A DNA stretch of 64,000 nucleotides from Epiperipatus broadwayi (Eukaryota > Onychophora > Udeonychophora > Euonychophora > Peripatidae), in assembly GCA_028023455.1 (NCBI GenBank), contig JAQFVV010006546.1:374001-438000 (forward strand), read 5' to 3'. The notes under the pieces were generated by a model. The model saw nothing but the letters and a program-made list of their open reading frames with translations. It had not been told where the DNA came from and made no database searches. The position numbers and the translations under genes are program-made. Below, piece after piece: positions 14,339 to 27,600 of the stretch. Position 1 is the stretch's first letter, and every line of letters starts with the position of its first letter.

Positions 14339-15080
14339 GTAAGAGAATAAAAAAATCTTCATTTCAAAAAAATTGTTAAGAACACTAAAAAAAAAAATGC
14401 TAATGGCATGTTAATGCTGTTTTTATTTTCTACAAAAAATTTAAATATTACACATACTTATGATTAAAAAAATCTTTAAATACATAACTACATGTCAAAG
14501 TAACTTCCAATATCCCTGCAATGAAGACAGATTGGAAGAATTCAAGCAGTTTTTTATATTTCATTTACTCTCTAGCTAAAAATGACTATATACCCATTTA
14601 TTGGTCAATATTACATATCTGGCTGGATTGGTTATTAGTCTAAATACACCAGAAAAAAATTCTAAACCTGATTGAAATCTTCAAAGATTTGTAAGTTTTA
14701 TCTGGACTAACTTTTAATCTCAGATTATAAGTATAGCAGTTATTTACATTAATAACTGTGCAAACAAACACACACACACATATATAATTTTGTTTTAAAA
14801 AATATTCTATAAAATTACATCAGATGTGAAATAATAGGAGTTGGAAATTGAGCAATATATACAGATACAATACCATTTATATGCATTTTTGAAACGGGAG
14901 ACTTATCAGTTTAATTATTTTATAAATTGAGAATTTTATAATGGTATGTTTTTTAGTATTTCCTCTCTCTCTACCAGGATTATAATTCTTCCATTTCTTT
15001 AAAGCATTTAAAATCATTAATGAATATGATGAATTCATAGTATTATTTCTGGGAACTTCCGTGTAATTATATATATATAT
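14339..15080. other. AT-rich DNA, nothing recognised
   Basis: Part of proposed intron 2. It contains a short CA/TA run near 14765. The minus frame at 14877-15131 has no recognisable domain. Confidence 0.5.
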
Positions 15081-17209
15081 TATAACGATCCGGAGAAAGA
15101 GCTTAACGTAATCTGCACTACAGGGCGCCATCTAGGCATTTGAACCTAGAAAAATTTATAAAGTAGGCAGATACGTAAGTAAAAAAAAAAATTTTTTTTT
15201 TTTTTAAATTTTGATTCCGGTCATTAGCCCAAGTCATTAGCTCAAGGAGTAGCAGAGATTAAATAATATAATATAAATTCTTATCTAAGAATATATAAAA
15301 AAGGAATAAAATAAGCCACTGCCAGTAATTAACATACAAAAATTTATTTACGCACATATATATATATATAAGATTTAACATTATTATTTTAATATGTTTA
15401 TTTTAACATTTAACATTATTTTTACTTTTATTTTAGATTTTTAATTTACATTTTAAATTTTATACTATTATTAGTTCGCACAGATTTGTTTAAAAATGTT
15501 GAGTATAGATCGGTTACATAGATTCCACAGTCAAAAACATTTCAAAATAAACATGAACGATCAAAATACAAAATCATTGATACCGTCAATTGCAGAGGGA
15601 AATTTATAAGTAACCCAATAGCATTCACCATAAGATGCTTGCATTAACACCAATAACTTAAAAGACATCTGAATAAATACATTTTAGATACTCACCATAA
15701 GGTATCAGTATTTACCGAATGTCTATATATATTTTGATCGAATATGAAAACCAAAAACATAATCAACCGGTCACGAACCCATGCAAGCGTCTATACCCAA
15801 CTTAAATTTAATGCATCTTTATTTAGAGTGTTGAGTATGAATAGACTACATAGATTTGCATTTGAAAAGAAAATATTCAATCCTTGTTTAACCTTAGGCC
15901 AAAGGTTCACAGTCAAACCAAACTTCAATCCATCTGATATATCGATGTGTTCAATGTAATATGAATACGGCAGCACAATTAGGTTAAGAGAAGAAACTGC
16001 TTCTCATCAGATAGGAATATTACATCTATCAGACAAGAAGAGTGATAAAAAAAACTCCATCAAAAGGAACAGCGTTCTATGTCTTATAATCCCTTGCATA
16101 GGCAAAACAAAGTGTGCGGCGTATAATAGCGATTCTGCCCATAGCGAATCTCATACTACATCTACTAATTACACCAATATATCCAATCCATTGACCTAAT
16201 TCAACTACAAAATGAATAACCTAAGATTACCCTCTCCTAATATAAGTTTACAAATCTATATAGGCATTCACGCCCGACTTAAGTTTAATATTTATATAAC
16301 TAGTTTAATGAAAAACAGAAATCATAATAAAACTTAAAGAACAAATAAATAAATAAATGGAAATGATTTTACAAAAGAAATACATTAAATAAAATTATAA
16401 CTAATTAATAAATAACATTGGTCAGATAGGATTCTATTTCTTAATAAATTAAAGACTGAGAAAGTTTATATTTTAAAGTTCTTAGTGTTTCAAAATGTTT
16501 TTAAAGTTCTTACGATTTTTTTTTCAACGTTCCTCTTTATTCATTGCATGCTGTTTGGAATCCACATTAAATCCCCCAATGATCCTGTTGTCCTCAGTAT
16601 AAGAAAAGCGATGTTTCATTTTTCCATTTTTATAACAACTGAAGGAATTGAAAGTGCATCTTTCAATCCCTTCACCTCCAACTCTCCGACTTAACACATC
16701 TCAGTCCTCTCTTAATAATAATAATTTCCAACTTTTCCTTTTATATTAATCTTAAGGATTGACTCAACATTACATCATCGATGATAGTGGTCTTTTCGCT
16801 GAGGTCCGATTCCATAGGGATTTCTTTTTATTTGCTAAAAGTTTCTATTGTTTTCCTATCTGACCGTTGTTTATACATTTAAATGTCCAAGGGCTTGTTC
16901 ACTTGGACTAATTAAAATAATCATTTCCATAACATTAATTAACCTGTTTTCCAAATCCAAAGATATATTTAAAGATAAATTTAAAGATATAATTTTATCT
17001 CCAAATCTTTTTAAAATTTAGTTTTAAAATACTTTTTCTTTAATAAAGTTTTATTTTAATAATTTTTCTCATCTGTGCGATTTATATATATACGTTTAAG
17101 GTAGAATTTATTTTCAATTTTTCTGTCTTAAAAAAAATTTTTTAAATGTGAACTTTTTATTTTAATGTTTAATAATAAAAAAAAATAATGTAACGTCGTG
17201 CTCGTTACA
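15081..17209. mobile_element. Possible LTR-type insertion (solo or degraded)
   Basis: The block opens TATAACGATCCGGAG and closes TGCTCGTTACA. These give imperfect inverted ends of the TGTAACGA...TCGTTACA type, familiar from LTR termini. Both flanks are (TA)n, so a target duplication cannot be judged. The interior, about 15480-16830, has visibly more C and CG-containing words (CAACCGGTCACGAACCC, ATTCACGCCCGACTT) than its surroundings. No gag or pol coding is recognised; the short frames at 15744-15959 and 16485-16694 look non-coding. A DNA transposon is an alternative. Confidence 0.35.
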
Positions 17210-17380
17210 ATATATATATATATGTATGTGTGTGTGTGTGTACTATTTGTATCCACGTTTTTGCTCATGTTTGTGGAATAAAATAAGGTAAAACAATATG
17301 GAACTGTTTACACATTGCAGATTCTATATTTATGTATTATTTAAATGAAATAATAATACACGAGTTATGAAATCACTAAA

Positions 17381-17518
17381 ATATATAGGGTATATGAGCA
17401 CAGACTTTCACACGACCCACCACTCTCCACTCTATCTAATAACAAGTGTATCAGTGTTATTAGACAGAGTGAAGAGTGGTGGGTCATGTGAAAGTCTGTG
17501 CTCATATACCCTATATAT
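17381..17518. repeat. Palindrome: 64-bp arms with 10-bp loop
   Basis: The left arm 17381-17444 and right arm 17455-17518 are reverse complements with a few mismatches, around the loop AGTGTATCAG. The arm carries TATATGAGCACAGACTTTCA and ACCCACCACTCTCCACTC. The same arm sequence opens the repeat at 17632 onward, so the palindrome is two head-to-head 5' ends of repeat family B. Confidence 0.9.
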
Positions 17519-17631
17519 TAGATATATATAGACACAGGTATATAATAAGCCTGTGTTTCAGAAATCACTAAAATGTAACTTTTTTGATCAGTTATACCAT
17601 TGAATAATCAACTTTTAGTATTTTATTTTTA

Positions 17632-17990
17632 ATATATAGGTTATATGAGCACAGCTTTCAGATGATCCACCACTCTCCACTCTATCTAATAACACCGATA
17701 CACTCAAGCACATATATGCTGAAAAGATAAATAATCACCAATATATGTATTTAATGCTAAACCAGCAATCATCAGTTGGTCCAGATTATCATCTCCCAAA
17801 CATATATACTATAAGTGCTCAGATATATATTAAGATAGACAATCTTCATACTTTAAAGGACAGGCTCCAATCTACTACACACTCCAATTCTTCAACCATC
17901 CATCCAATTGAAAATCCGATGATGGAATGCTCATGGCCACCCTGAGACCGAGATTCTTGCCACGCCCATGTTGACCCAAGGTCAATCTGT
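17632..17990 (-). repeat. Interspersed repeat family B, copy 1 (carries hammerhead motif)
   Basis: Shares with 42975-43285 the blocks AGATAAATAATCACCAATATA, ACCAGCARTCATCAGTTGGT, TATTAAGATAG, CAATCTTCATACTTTAA and TCTTCAACCATCCAT. The orientation is given as that of the ribozyme strand. The segment after 17940 (GAGACCGAGATTCTTGCCACGCCC) is GC-richer and has no counterpart in the second copy. Confidence 0.8.
17732..17788 (-). ncRNA. Hammerhead ribozyme family 1, copy with mutated core
   Basis: On the minus strand: TAATC-TGG-ACCAA, then CTGATGA (17769-17775), a helix II hairpin of TTGC-TGGTTTA-GCA, then TAAA where GAAA is required, a short AUA/UAU helix III, and TTGGT-GATTA closing helix I. 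Helix I (5 + 5 bp with a 3-nt bulge) is fully paired, as in the copy at 43078. The G-to-T change in the GAAA core predicts loss of activity. The element is otherwise preserved. Confidence 0.7.
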
Positions 17991-17999
17991 CCCCACATG

Positions 18000-19189
18000 T
18001 TCAGGACATAATCCATTTAATACATATGCAAGGATTTTATTTTTAAGTATATTTCTCACATGATACACCAATAATTATTAAGCGTACACTTTAATATATA
18101 TAATATATTCAAGACATGTCAAAACACAAAAACATGTAACAAAATTGCTTACTTACAAATAATAATCATTTATAAATAATTAGTTTCATCGAATTTGTTC
18201 CTGGCATACTATTTAGAATTTATAATATATTTAAATATGCTTTTTCCCAGAAATTTTATTATTATTAAATTTTATTCCACTGAACATCACATGATCACCT
18301 GAGTGGCACTACTGTATGGAGAGTTTTGCGTATTTGCATGTTTGATTCTACTGATGAAAATAATGCATTTTTAATTTGAATAATTGCATATAATATTCAT
18401 TTATATAAGACATTTAGTTTCAAGAGATACAGTTCGTGATAGTCTACTTGTAATACATATGTATTTATGTGTTTTTCAATATATATATTTCTCTCTCTTA
18501 ACTAATAAATATTATCATTTTCACATATGGTGAGAGGAGACACTCTAATTTAATCTCCAGGATCACCTGATAATGTCCATATTCCTGGCTAAAATAATGC
18601 AAATTTATGAGATAGTTGCTTTTCTTTATGCATTAACATAAGTGCCTTACTAGTTATTCATTTCCATGCTTCTGTATCATTTGATTAATAAACTTAATAA
18701 TGGAAGTAATTGTAATATGGGTATACAAGTAAAAAAAGGGCTGGTACTCTCTCCAAACTGTCCAAACTATCTGAAGTATAATCTCTGAATCAATCCATGG
18801 GTATTGTATAATAGCGTACTTGAGCTATTCACCACAAACATTGCAAAATATTGGAATGTATTGTATATATAATAAAAATATATTTTAAGGATTCTTTAAA
18901 ATGTATTGGACAATTTTTAATATTGTTTAAAGTATATAATTTATAAAGTACTTAATAAAAGATTAATTTATTATGCAAACTGCTATTATTTTTAAAAGTA
19001 AATAAATTATTGTATTTGATAAATTTTAATATTGTTTCAAATAATTTATAAAACACTGTGGAAAAATCAATTTTTTTTAAAATTATAGCAAGTCAACATT
19101 TTTCGAATATAAATAATGTGAGGCTACTGCTCATGTTTATTTTTATTGGTTTATTGCTTTGAGTTAAATACCATAAAGCAGAAATTCAT
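18000..19189. other. AT-rich DNA, nothing recognised
   Basis: No coding or RNA feature seen. The stretch is part of proposed intron 2. Confidence 0.5.
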
Positions 19190-19273
19190 AGTCTCTCTCT
19201 TTCTCTCCCTCTCTTGCTCTCTCTCTCTTTCTCTCTCTCTCTGTATATATATATATATATATTATATATCTAT

Positions 19274-19307
<34 letters not shown>
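19190..19307. repeat. Compound (CT)n-(TA)n microsatellite
   Basis: CT/CCT-type repeats (about 19190-19242) pass directly into TA repeats (about 19243-19306). Confidence 0.9.
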
Positions 19308-19308
<1 letters not shown>

Positions 19309-19499
19309 CTTTGATACTCTGCCATTATTAGTAAATTAAAAATACTATAAGAGAGATGAAAACAAATTAAGTAGTTCGAGTATACTTTGATGCATAAGCA
19401 TCATATTTATAGTTGTAAATAAGTTTGAGATTTAATAGACACATTTTTTATTAATTTAAATGCTATTGGATATATTCATTTTTCATAATAAATCACCCT

Positions 19500-20060
19500 C
19501 TTTGATTTTCTCTTTTCTATCATTTCCTTTTCCCCACATTATCTTAACAAAAGTAGGGTCAAAACCATGTCCATATTTCTTTTTATGATTATAAAAAACT
19601 GATACATTTGTCAAATCAGTCTTAGATTTTTTTACATTAATGCATGATGTATCATTCTTGACCTTAAATTTGCTTTTGTTTCACCACAGTGTGTGTAGGG
19701 GCAATCTGGCTGTACCCCACTGCATACACAATATATCTGTCTAAATTACATATTTTATCTTTAGTATTATTGATTAATCTAATTAAGTTAATGGATGTTC
19801 AAAATCCAATCAATATTGACTGTATCTGCACAGATCTTTCCAATTTTCTTTTCAACATACAATATATTTTGTAGAGCTAATCATTTTTAACATTTTCCTT
19901 CCCAACCATAATATTTCTTTTAAAATGCTTGATATATTTCTGTATATCAGTTACTTTATAACCTGATTTTGTCATATCTGTGATATAAATCTCCATGTTC
20001 TCAATCTTGTCATATTTGAATTGCCACAGACAGTTGTTTTGATAAAAATATGCTTTTAAA
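19500..20060 (-). pseudogene. Penelope-like element fragment (RT-endonuclease linker and GIY-YIG remnant)
   Basis: Minus-strand frames give KSGYKVTDIQKYIKHFK (about 19900-20010). This resembles the linker that follows the RT thumb in Penelope-like elements; compare DVGYKMEQINNTLSKFKK in the copy at 34.5 kb. Downstream another frame gives CPYTHCGETKANLRSR (about 19660-19700), like the second half of a GIY-YIG nuclease motif (YxGET...R), then YNHKKKYGHGFDPTFVKI. Stops and frame changes separate these pieces, so the copy is dead. Identification is by motif only. Confidence 0.55.
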
Positions 20061-20062
20061 TC

Positions 20063-20106
<44 letters not shown>

Positions 20107-20339
20107 GATAATAGATATATGAAGAATAGAGTAAAAAATAACATTTCTTCAATACTATAGAAAAGTTATCTTTTTTTTTTTTATTGATGTGTAAGTGGAT
20201 ATTTTTATAAGATGAATAATGGAAGCCTACCTCTCAAGCTTTTTTTTATATATATTTAGTTTATCTGTATTTTAGTTAATTAATAGAGGTTAATATCTTT
20301 AAAATTAGACAAATAATCATGTTGTTTTAAAAACAATGT

Positions 20340-20640
20340 TATTTAAATATATTTAAAACTTACTTTATCACATGAGAATATACTTAAGGAAATGGTAAAA
20401 AATTGTCAAATTCAGTAGTCATTCTCTTACTTTCTTGTAGCATTTTAAAATTTACTTTTTCATGTGTTAAATATATTTAAACTGACATTTCAAGAAGTTT
20501 ATCAATTTCATAGTAAATGTTTATCAAATTCAGTCGATTTTCTAACCATGCTCTTTTAAAGTTTACTTTAAAGTGTGTTAAATATATGTTTAAACTAAAA
20601 GTCTAAAAGTTTATCAATTTCATTATTATAGCTGATATAA
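20340..20640. repeat. Degenerate tandem repeat, unit about 113 bp
   Basis: GTTAAATATATTTAAACTGA and the block AAGTTTATCAATTTCATWRTA recur at about 20342, 20467 and 20577. TTGTCAAATTCAGTAGTCATT-like and ATCAAATTCAGTCGATT-like segments lie between them. Roughly two and a half diverged copies. Confidence 0.6.
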
Positions 20641-23600
20641 ATTGTCATTATACAAATGTGAAATTAAATACTGATACAAATGCAATTCAATTAATTTAAA
20701 ATTCATTTACCTTGCTTTACTAAAAAACTACACTTCTCATTAATTTTTTTTTTTACAATTCTGTAATCTTTTAATCAGTGCTGACCTTTTTTGTTTTAAA
20801 CTGTTGTGATACAGATTTTCCACCACACATTTTTATATTGCAAATTATATTTTTTTAAAACAAAGCAAACATTTATATGCTAATAAAATCCTATATAAAA
20901 AAAGAATATATGCAAGATTTTTTAAGATTGATACAATATTTGTTGAGTTATAAAGTCACAATCAAACAAACAAATAAGCATTCACATTTATATATTGAAA
21001 TTATGAGTTTTATATGAAAGCTAGAAAGTATTTAAAATAAAAGCAAATGTTATATTATTATTGTTAAAAAAAGTCATTTAAAGGTAATTCACGTTGACTT
21101 TGGATAAGTAACCTTGTTAATACATGATGTGTGTGCATATTATAATAAATGGATAATTATATAAAAAATATATACATCGACATTAAAATCTTTTATAAAA
21201 TTAATATTGTTTCTTAGTATCTGGAATAAATAAAAAATGTGTTTGTTGTTCTAGATTATTAAATATTTATTATTACAATTTATAAAAGTATTTTTCTTGG
21301 TATTATTTTTATTTATGTAAATTAGTTGATTTATAAGAATGCTAGACATTAGGCGGGAAAAGTAATAAAAATTTATTGAAATTATAGCCTGCTTTGAAAA
21401 AGAATGTGATTTTGGATTAAAAATTGAATTGAAAAACACATATTTTTAACTCTTATGATTTTAAAATTGAACTGTAATAATAATTTTACATTTTAAGTGA
21501 TCAGAAATCAAAAACATAAATTGCTAAATGGGTTTATTCCCTCATTTTCTATAACATTTCCTAGGAGACTGAATGAAATAATTAACATGAAATAAGAATT
21601 ATACAATGCAAGTCTGTCTTTAAAATAAACAAAAAGTCACAGCATGGAAGTATAGCATTAAAAATCTAACATGGATTAAGTATTGTATAATACAAATCAT
21701 TCTTTAAAATTAATGGATATATCATAATTTAGAATATTTGATCAACAAGGAAGCAAAAGGAATAAAGAAATATGTTTCAAAAAACAAAGTCAGATATTGA
21801 AAGTTAATATTTATTAACAATAATTTCATTCATTTAATATTTCATCAGTTTTGAGGGATTATTTGTGCCCCCCCCCCCAAAGAAATAAATATGTGAGAAG
21901 AATTAATAATTTTTATTTAATATTGCACTATCCAGAGTAAATAAAAATGGTAATATTATTGTTTTTAATAACATAAAAAAATAATATCCCAAGCCATACT
22001 TTGTGAAGTATAATCTTAATAACACTTGTATTTAGCAAACATTAATAATGGAAAAATATTAATTAATACTTAATATGCATATGCTAATCGATTATAAAGT
22101 TGATTGTTCAATTAATTATCATGATTATAGATATAAATTTTTGTTAGATTTTAAAGATGTATAACTTGAAACAGAGTAGAAATATATTTTTAATATATTT
22201 TTTACAAGAAGAATTAAATATTGTCAACTCTTAATAAGATATACTTCTCTGTTTCACAATGATAATATCAGAGTTTTTTAAAAAAAACAATCTAAATTGT
22301 AAATGATAAATGTGTCTGATTATTTCAGTTATTATGCAAGAATTCATTTTAATAAAAAACTTAAAATGATATTTTATACTATTACATCAATTTAATTTTA
22401 ACAGAAGTGAAATATTCTATTAAGATAGTAAAATTATATTAAAAATTGATAAGGAATATAATTAATAATTTGTGGTTTTTATTATTCTTATTTAGTGTTT
22501 CAATTATAATAATCATAATGTATATTTTGTATAACAAAATTCTTACTGTTTCTCTAAATTTTATTTAATTTACTATTTTATTTTGGAATTAGTGCAGATC
22601 TGTCAATTATAGGTATTGCATTTAGGTTTGTTAAATCTATTCATTGTGTTACTCTTATTTTAATATTCCAATATAAAGGTTTAAATCATTCATAATTTGC
22701 ACCTGGATTTTAGACCATAAGATCACTGTAACTGGATTAATAAGCGGTATTCACCTGGTTATACAATAAATATCTAGCTTGCATGGTGCTCATCCTTATC
22801 AAATTGTAAATATTTGCAACTTAGAATATATGCAATGTTGATGTCACACCTCATTTATGTGCTTTTATTTATTTGTTTCATTACAGTACATGTGTGTATT
22901 GTAATGGTAAAATTTCCACTATACATGAGATTTTAACCAGACACTAATGATATATAATGATCTCTCCAATATATACATTTTCATTCAAATAAATATGAAG
23001 ATTGAATGGTTAATAAAAGTCAAATAAAAATGATTCAATTAAAATATATAATAATATTAATCAATGTGATGATGATGATTTATAACTTAAAGGTACAAGT
23101 ACTCTCAAAAGAATTTTATTTGTTTTTCAGTTTCAATAAAAAAGAAATTTAAAGGCATCAAATCTTTGTAAAAAAAAGTTTACTCTTGGAAAACTTTTAA
23201 AAGAATGATCATCATCAATTATTACTGCCATCCCAGTATGTCTCCCAGTACATTGCATGATTTCTCAGGGCTGTAGATATTAACTAGCACATGTGTGTAA
23301 AAAAACATAACATTTGACTTGAGTTATAAATACAAACTAAATGGATTAATAAAAAAACTCTTGGGTATATACTCGCAACTATTAACACATATACAAAATA
23401 TTAAATATTATAGTAATAAAAGTTGTTTTAAAGTTAAGTTTAAGTTTGTGGCCTTGTAGTATTTATAATGTTAAGATCTTACTACATTAAATATTGAAAT
23501 AGTTACAAACCATGTTTTTTTCAGATATCATTCTTTTAATATTTTACTGTTGTCTTCCTTAGTCCCCACCCCCAATGATCATTGTTATTCTTGTTGAATA

Positions 23601-24605
23601 CTAGAGATATTAAAGAGAGTAAATGCTGCAGCAGACTATTGATGTAATATAATGTATGATATCAGCAGGTCTTGGATAATTTATATGCCATAGTCTATTT
23701 CTTTTTCATGGCATTATAGAGGCCTTGCACAGACTAATTTTGCAAACATCAACATCAGTTTCTTGATATGACTGCATTTTCCAGGTTGTTTGGCTGATAT
23801 GGTTTTTGATTATATAGCCACATGTGGTAGATATATTTCTTCTAAATAAAATCATCATGGTGACTGCTATAACTGGAGTATTGAAATGTACTTAACAGTC
23901 ACTAAAATATAGCTGAGTTTTAATCAGTGGTTGTTTCCCTCATGAGCATGGAGCATGGCAACATAGCTTCAATAGTTGACTGCACTCTAATTCAGAATAC
24001 TAATAATAATGCCTAGTTTCTTGTTTCAGACCTATTTATACATATTTGATGTTGTTCAAACAACATGGTTTACAAATAACATATACACCATCAGCTAGGG
24101 AAAATCTGTCCTTTGTGTCATTACAACAACATATTTTTTGAAAAACACCCTCTTTGCTCTCTTCAAAATTTATTGTGGATACAAATTTTATGTATATTAT
24201 ATCATGTTTTTATATATAAATAAGTGAAGTAAAAAGAAGAGAAAAAAAATTGTCTTTTTCTCTCTCTCTTTATTTACCTTTTGTTAATATAGGAAGAAAG
24301 AAAATTCATTGCCAACCTTTAAATTTATAAATTATAACTTCTAAAATATTATCAATCCCAAAATATTAATATTATATTTAGTTTTGCCATAGATTTTTAC
24401 TATAGAAATATGGGAAATTTTTATTAAAACAATTCAGGAAAGGCAAACTAGACCAGGTTCAAATTTAGATTTAAAAAAAATTATGCAATTCTTCTGCATA
24501 TAGAGACTACTTTTCTTTTTTCTTTATAATGTCCTTTATTATTCAGTTTGTCACATATTACAAAATAAACATTTAATAATCTTTAATATGCATAAATAAT
24601 TTTTT
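20641..24605. other. AT-rich DNA, nothing recognised
   Basis: Long non-coding stretch of proposed intron 2. It contains a C9 homopolymer (about 21870) and short TA runs. The minus frame at 21251-21439 is not convincing. No transposon ends or RNA motifs were found. Confidence 0.5.
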
Positions 24606-24613
24606 CTCTAAAC
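24606..24613. other. hAT target-site duplication, left (CTCTAAAC)
   Basis: An identical octamer lies at 27643-27650. Both directly flank the terminal inverted repeats of the hAT element. An 8-bp duplication is diagnostic of the hAT superfamily. Confidence 0.95.
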
Positions 24614-27600
24614 CAGGCATGTCAAACTCATTCAAACAATGGGCCACTTTATGCTACTGGTAAGATTCTCGCGGGCCACATCACACAAATTTTCTTAAAA
24701 TTGTATTTTGAAAGTGAAAATGCAGGAATATAGATAGGGTAATTAAAGCATATTATGTAGTTTAGTGAATTCACTTCAATAATATACAATTGATATAGTA
24801 TTGCTTTTATTTAAACATTTATTTTATCTGATTACATATTTATAAAACTACAATTTATTGTTTTTACTGGAAACTTGCCAGCGTTTTCCTCTTACTAGTT
24901 TTTCAATATCTGGATTCAAAGACTGAGAACAAGCAATTTTCATTATGGCAGATAGATGTTTATCAGTTAATCTTGATCTGTAAGCTGTTTTATTTAATTT
25001 CATGCATGAAAATAATTTCTCACATAAGTATGTACTTCCAAAAAGCTTAAAATTTTGCAGCAGTCAATTAATTTCCGGGTATCTTTCACCTAAATAGGAT
25101 AAATTTTCGGAGTTCGGCCTACTTCTCGATATTTGTTTTTAAAATCGAATCATTCTGGAAATCAATTAATTCCAGTTGTATCGAAGTCGGAGCTTTTTCG
25201 CTTCAAAGGCAAATGGTCCGTGAAAAGAGAAAAAATTTCTTCGAACTCCTTGAAATCATCAAAACGTTTATCGAATTCGCTTTTATTTTTTCAATTTTTG
25301 CAGAGTGATGTGAAAACGGCAACTTTGATTTGTCTTTTAACTGCTCACATGTAGGAAAATACGTCAAAACGTTCTTTTGCAAATGATTTTTAAACAAATT
25401 CAGTTTTTGTACAAAGCTTGCAACTGCATCATACATATTCGTTATCAATTGATCTTTGCCTTGCAATGTAATATAAAGATTATTCAGATGGCCTGTAATA
25501 TCTATTAAAAATGCTAGGTCTTGTACCCACAATGGATCTTTTATAATTGATATATTTTCGTTGTTTTCATCTTTCATTTCAAAAAATAATATTATTTCCT
25601 CCAAAATCAGATAGAAGCTCTTTAAGACATTGTGGCAGGACAACCAACGAACTTCTGTGTAATAAGGAAGATCTTCGAAGAGCGGACGTCTAAATCTTTA
25701 AGTGAAATTGGCGATGGTTAAGTGCTCTTGATCGAATAAAGTTGACTATCTTTGTAACTGTTTTAAGTACTTGATCCATTTTTAATAATTTTAAACAGAG
25801 AACTTGTTGGTGAATGAGGCAATGAAAAGCTTTGATTTTCGGTTTATCTGGATATTCGTCTTGTAATTTCCTTGCTAGTCGTGACGCAAAACCTTTAGTT
25901 TCACCTGTCATCGATTTAGCACCATCAGTTGTAACAGAAACAAGCTTGTCAACAGGCAAGTTAAGTTTTTCTAAAATGCTCCATACGGCATCAAAAATAT
26001 CTTCACCAGTTGTTGTTCCGTGAAGAGGGATGAATTCCAACAATTCTTCGGTGATCCTCATGTTATTTCGCACCCCGAAAAAAAACCAACTTGTGCAACA
26101 TCTCTTATATCCGACTTTCATCAATAGCAATTGAAAAGAACTGGATTTTGGTAGATATTTTCTGTAATTGCGAAGTGATGTCATTTGCCATTTCAGTAAT
26201 TCTATCTGCACCGTATTTCTTGATAATGAGATGTCTCGAAACGCTTGTACTTTCTCTGGACAGACAAATTCGGCAGCTTTTATTAAACATTCCTTGATTA
26301 AAGAACCATCGGTGAATGCTTTTGAATGTTTTGCTAATAAATAGCTTATTTCATAACCAGCTCTTGTTACTGATTCATTACTTATTATAAATTTTGTAAG
26401 CACTCCTTGCTGGCTACTTAATGAATTCTTCATTGTTTTTAATTTTCTTCTTTTTATTTTGCTTCAAAACCGAAAATTGTTTTTCGTGATTAGTGCTATA
26501 ATGTCGCTTAATATTGTATTCTTTAGCAACACTAATAGTTTCTTTGCAAATTAAGCACGTAATCTTATTGTTCACTTCCACACAAAAATAATTCAGTTCC
26601 CACCTTTCTTGAAATCTTCTCGTCATCAATCTTTCGCTTTTTATTTAGCGTTGGAAGGGTTATTTTCTGTAATAAAAATAGAGCTTTAGATTTAATTTTT
26701 AAAATTAAAAAATTGCAACTACGTTTATGCAAAATCATTAAAAATTTAACGCTACTCTAGTATTTAAATGTAAAGAGACGGTACTATCGATTTCCTCCTG
26801 GAATTATGCTCCGATAAATGGAGGTAGCTATAAAAGGAGATACTTTTTTTCTCTCTCTCAGTCCTGACTTCCCAGCCGGAGCAATTAAGATAGAGATGTG
26901 ACAAAGAAGAAAGCTGTGCATAAGGGGGGGGTGGAAATGGTCGAAGGCCACTAAAGTTTCCCAAGGCCGAACATACACTGGTAAAATTGTAGAACTTTTA
27001 GTGTTTTCCAAACTGAAATGTAATCGTTACTAACTTATATGTAAAATATTATTGTTTCTCATGTTTGATTATAATTAAAATATTATATAACAAAATGCAT
27101 GCTCGTTATTTCTTATGCTGTCTGACTAGTTTCAGAAAGATATAAACTCTTGGATATAGCAGTTTACTTATATTTTTTGAATGAGTTATAAAAGGAAACA
27201 ACCCGCAAATTTTTAACACACCCATCCGGATAAAGAAACTAGCGCAACTGCCTTTTGTTACAATTCAAAGAAAAAACAATATCTGCAGATAGGATTGCTA
27301 CGTTGGTGGCGGAATAGCCTGACTAATGTATTTATGTTCTCGGAAGCACAGCAGCACATTATTAACGTTGCCAGCTTTGGTATCACATATCTCAATGCTT
27401 CATCATCATAAAGGCAAAGCTATGCGTGTAACCGAAATAAATTAGCTATGTATGTAGACAACAATTACTGTATATATTTTAGTTCATGTAATTAAATATA
27501 AGAGCTTTTTAAAAAAAATTAATTTATTGTTTGCAACATATCGTTCTGTTTTCATTTTATTACATAGCATCTTAGACGAGGGCCATGAAAAATCCTTTCG

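Noticed and set aside
18350-18385. CTGATGAAAATAATGC resembling a hammerhead core
   Set aside because: No helix II pairing, no GAAA at the right distance and no helix I partner.
21840-21885. Minus-strand CTGATGA followed by GAAA
   Set aside because: The intervening AATATTAAATGAAT does not form helix II, and no helix I is seen.
25133-25354. Plus-strand frames within the hAT transposase region (also 25832-26023 and 26091-26297)
   Set aside because: They lie opposite the recognised transposase coding strand and show no domain.
26764-27011. Overlapping minus frames upstream of the hAT transposase
   Set aside because: No domain similarity; more likely the non-coding 5' region of the element.
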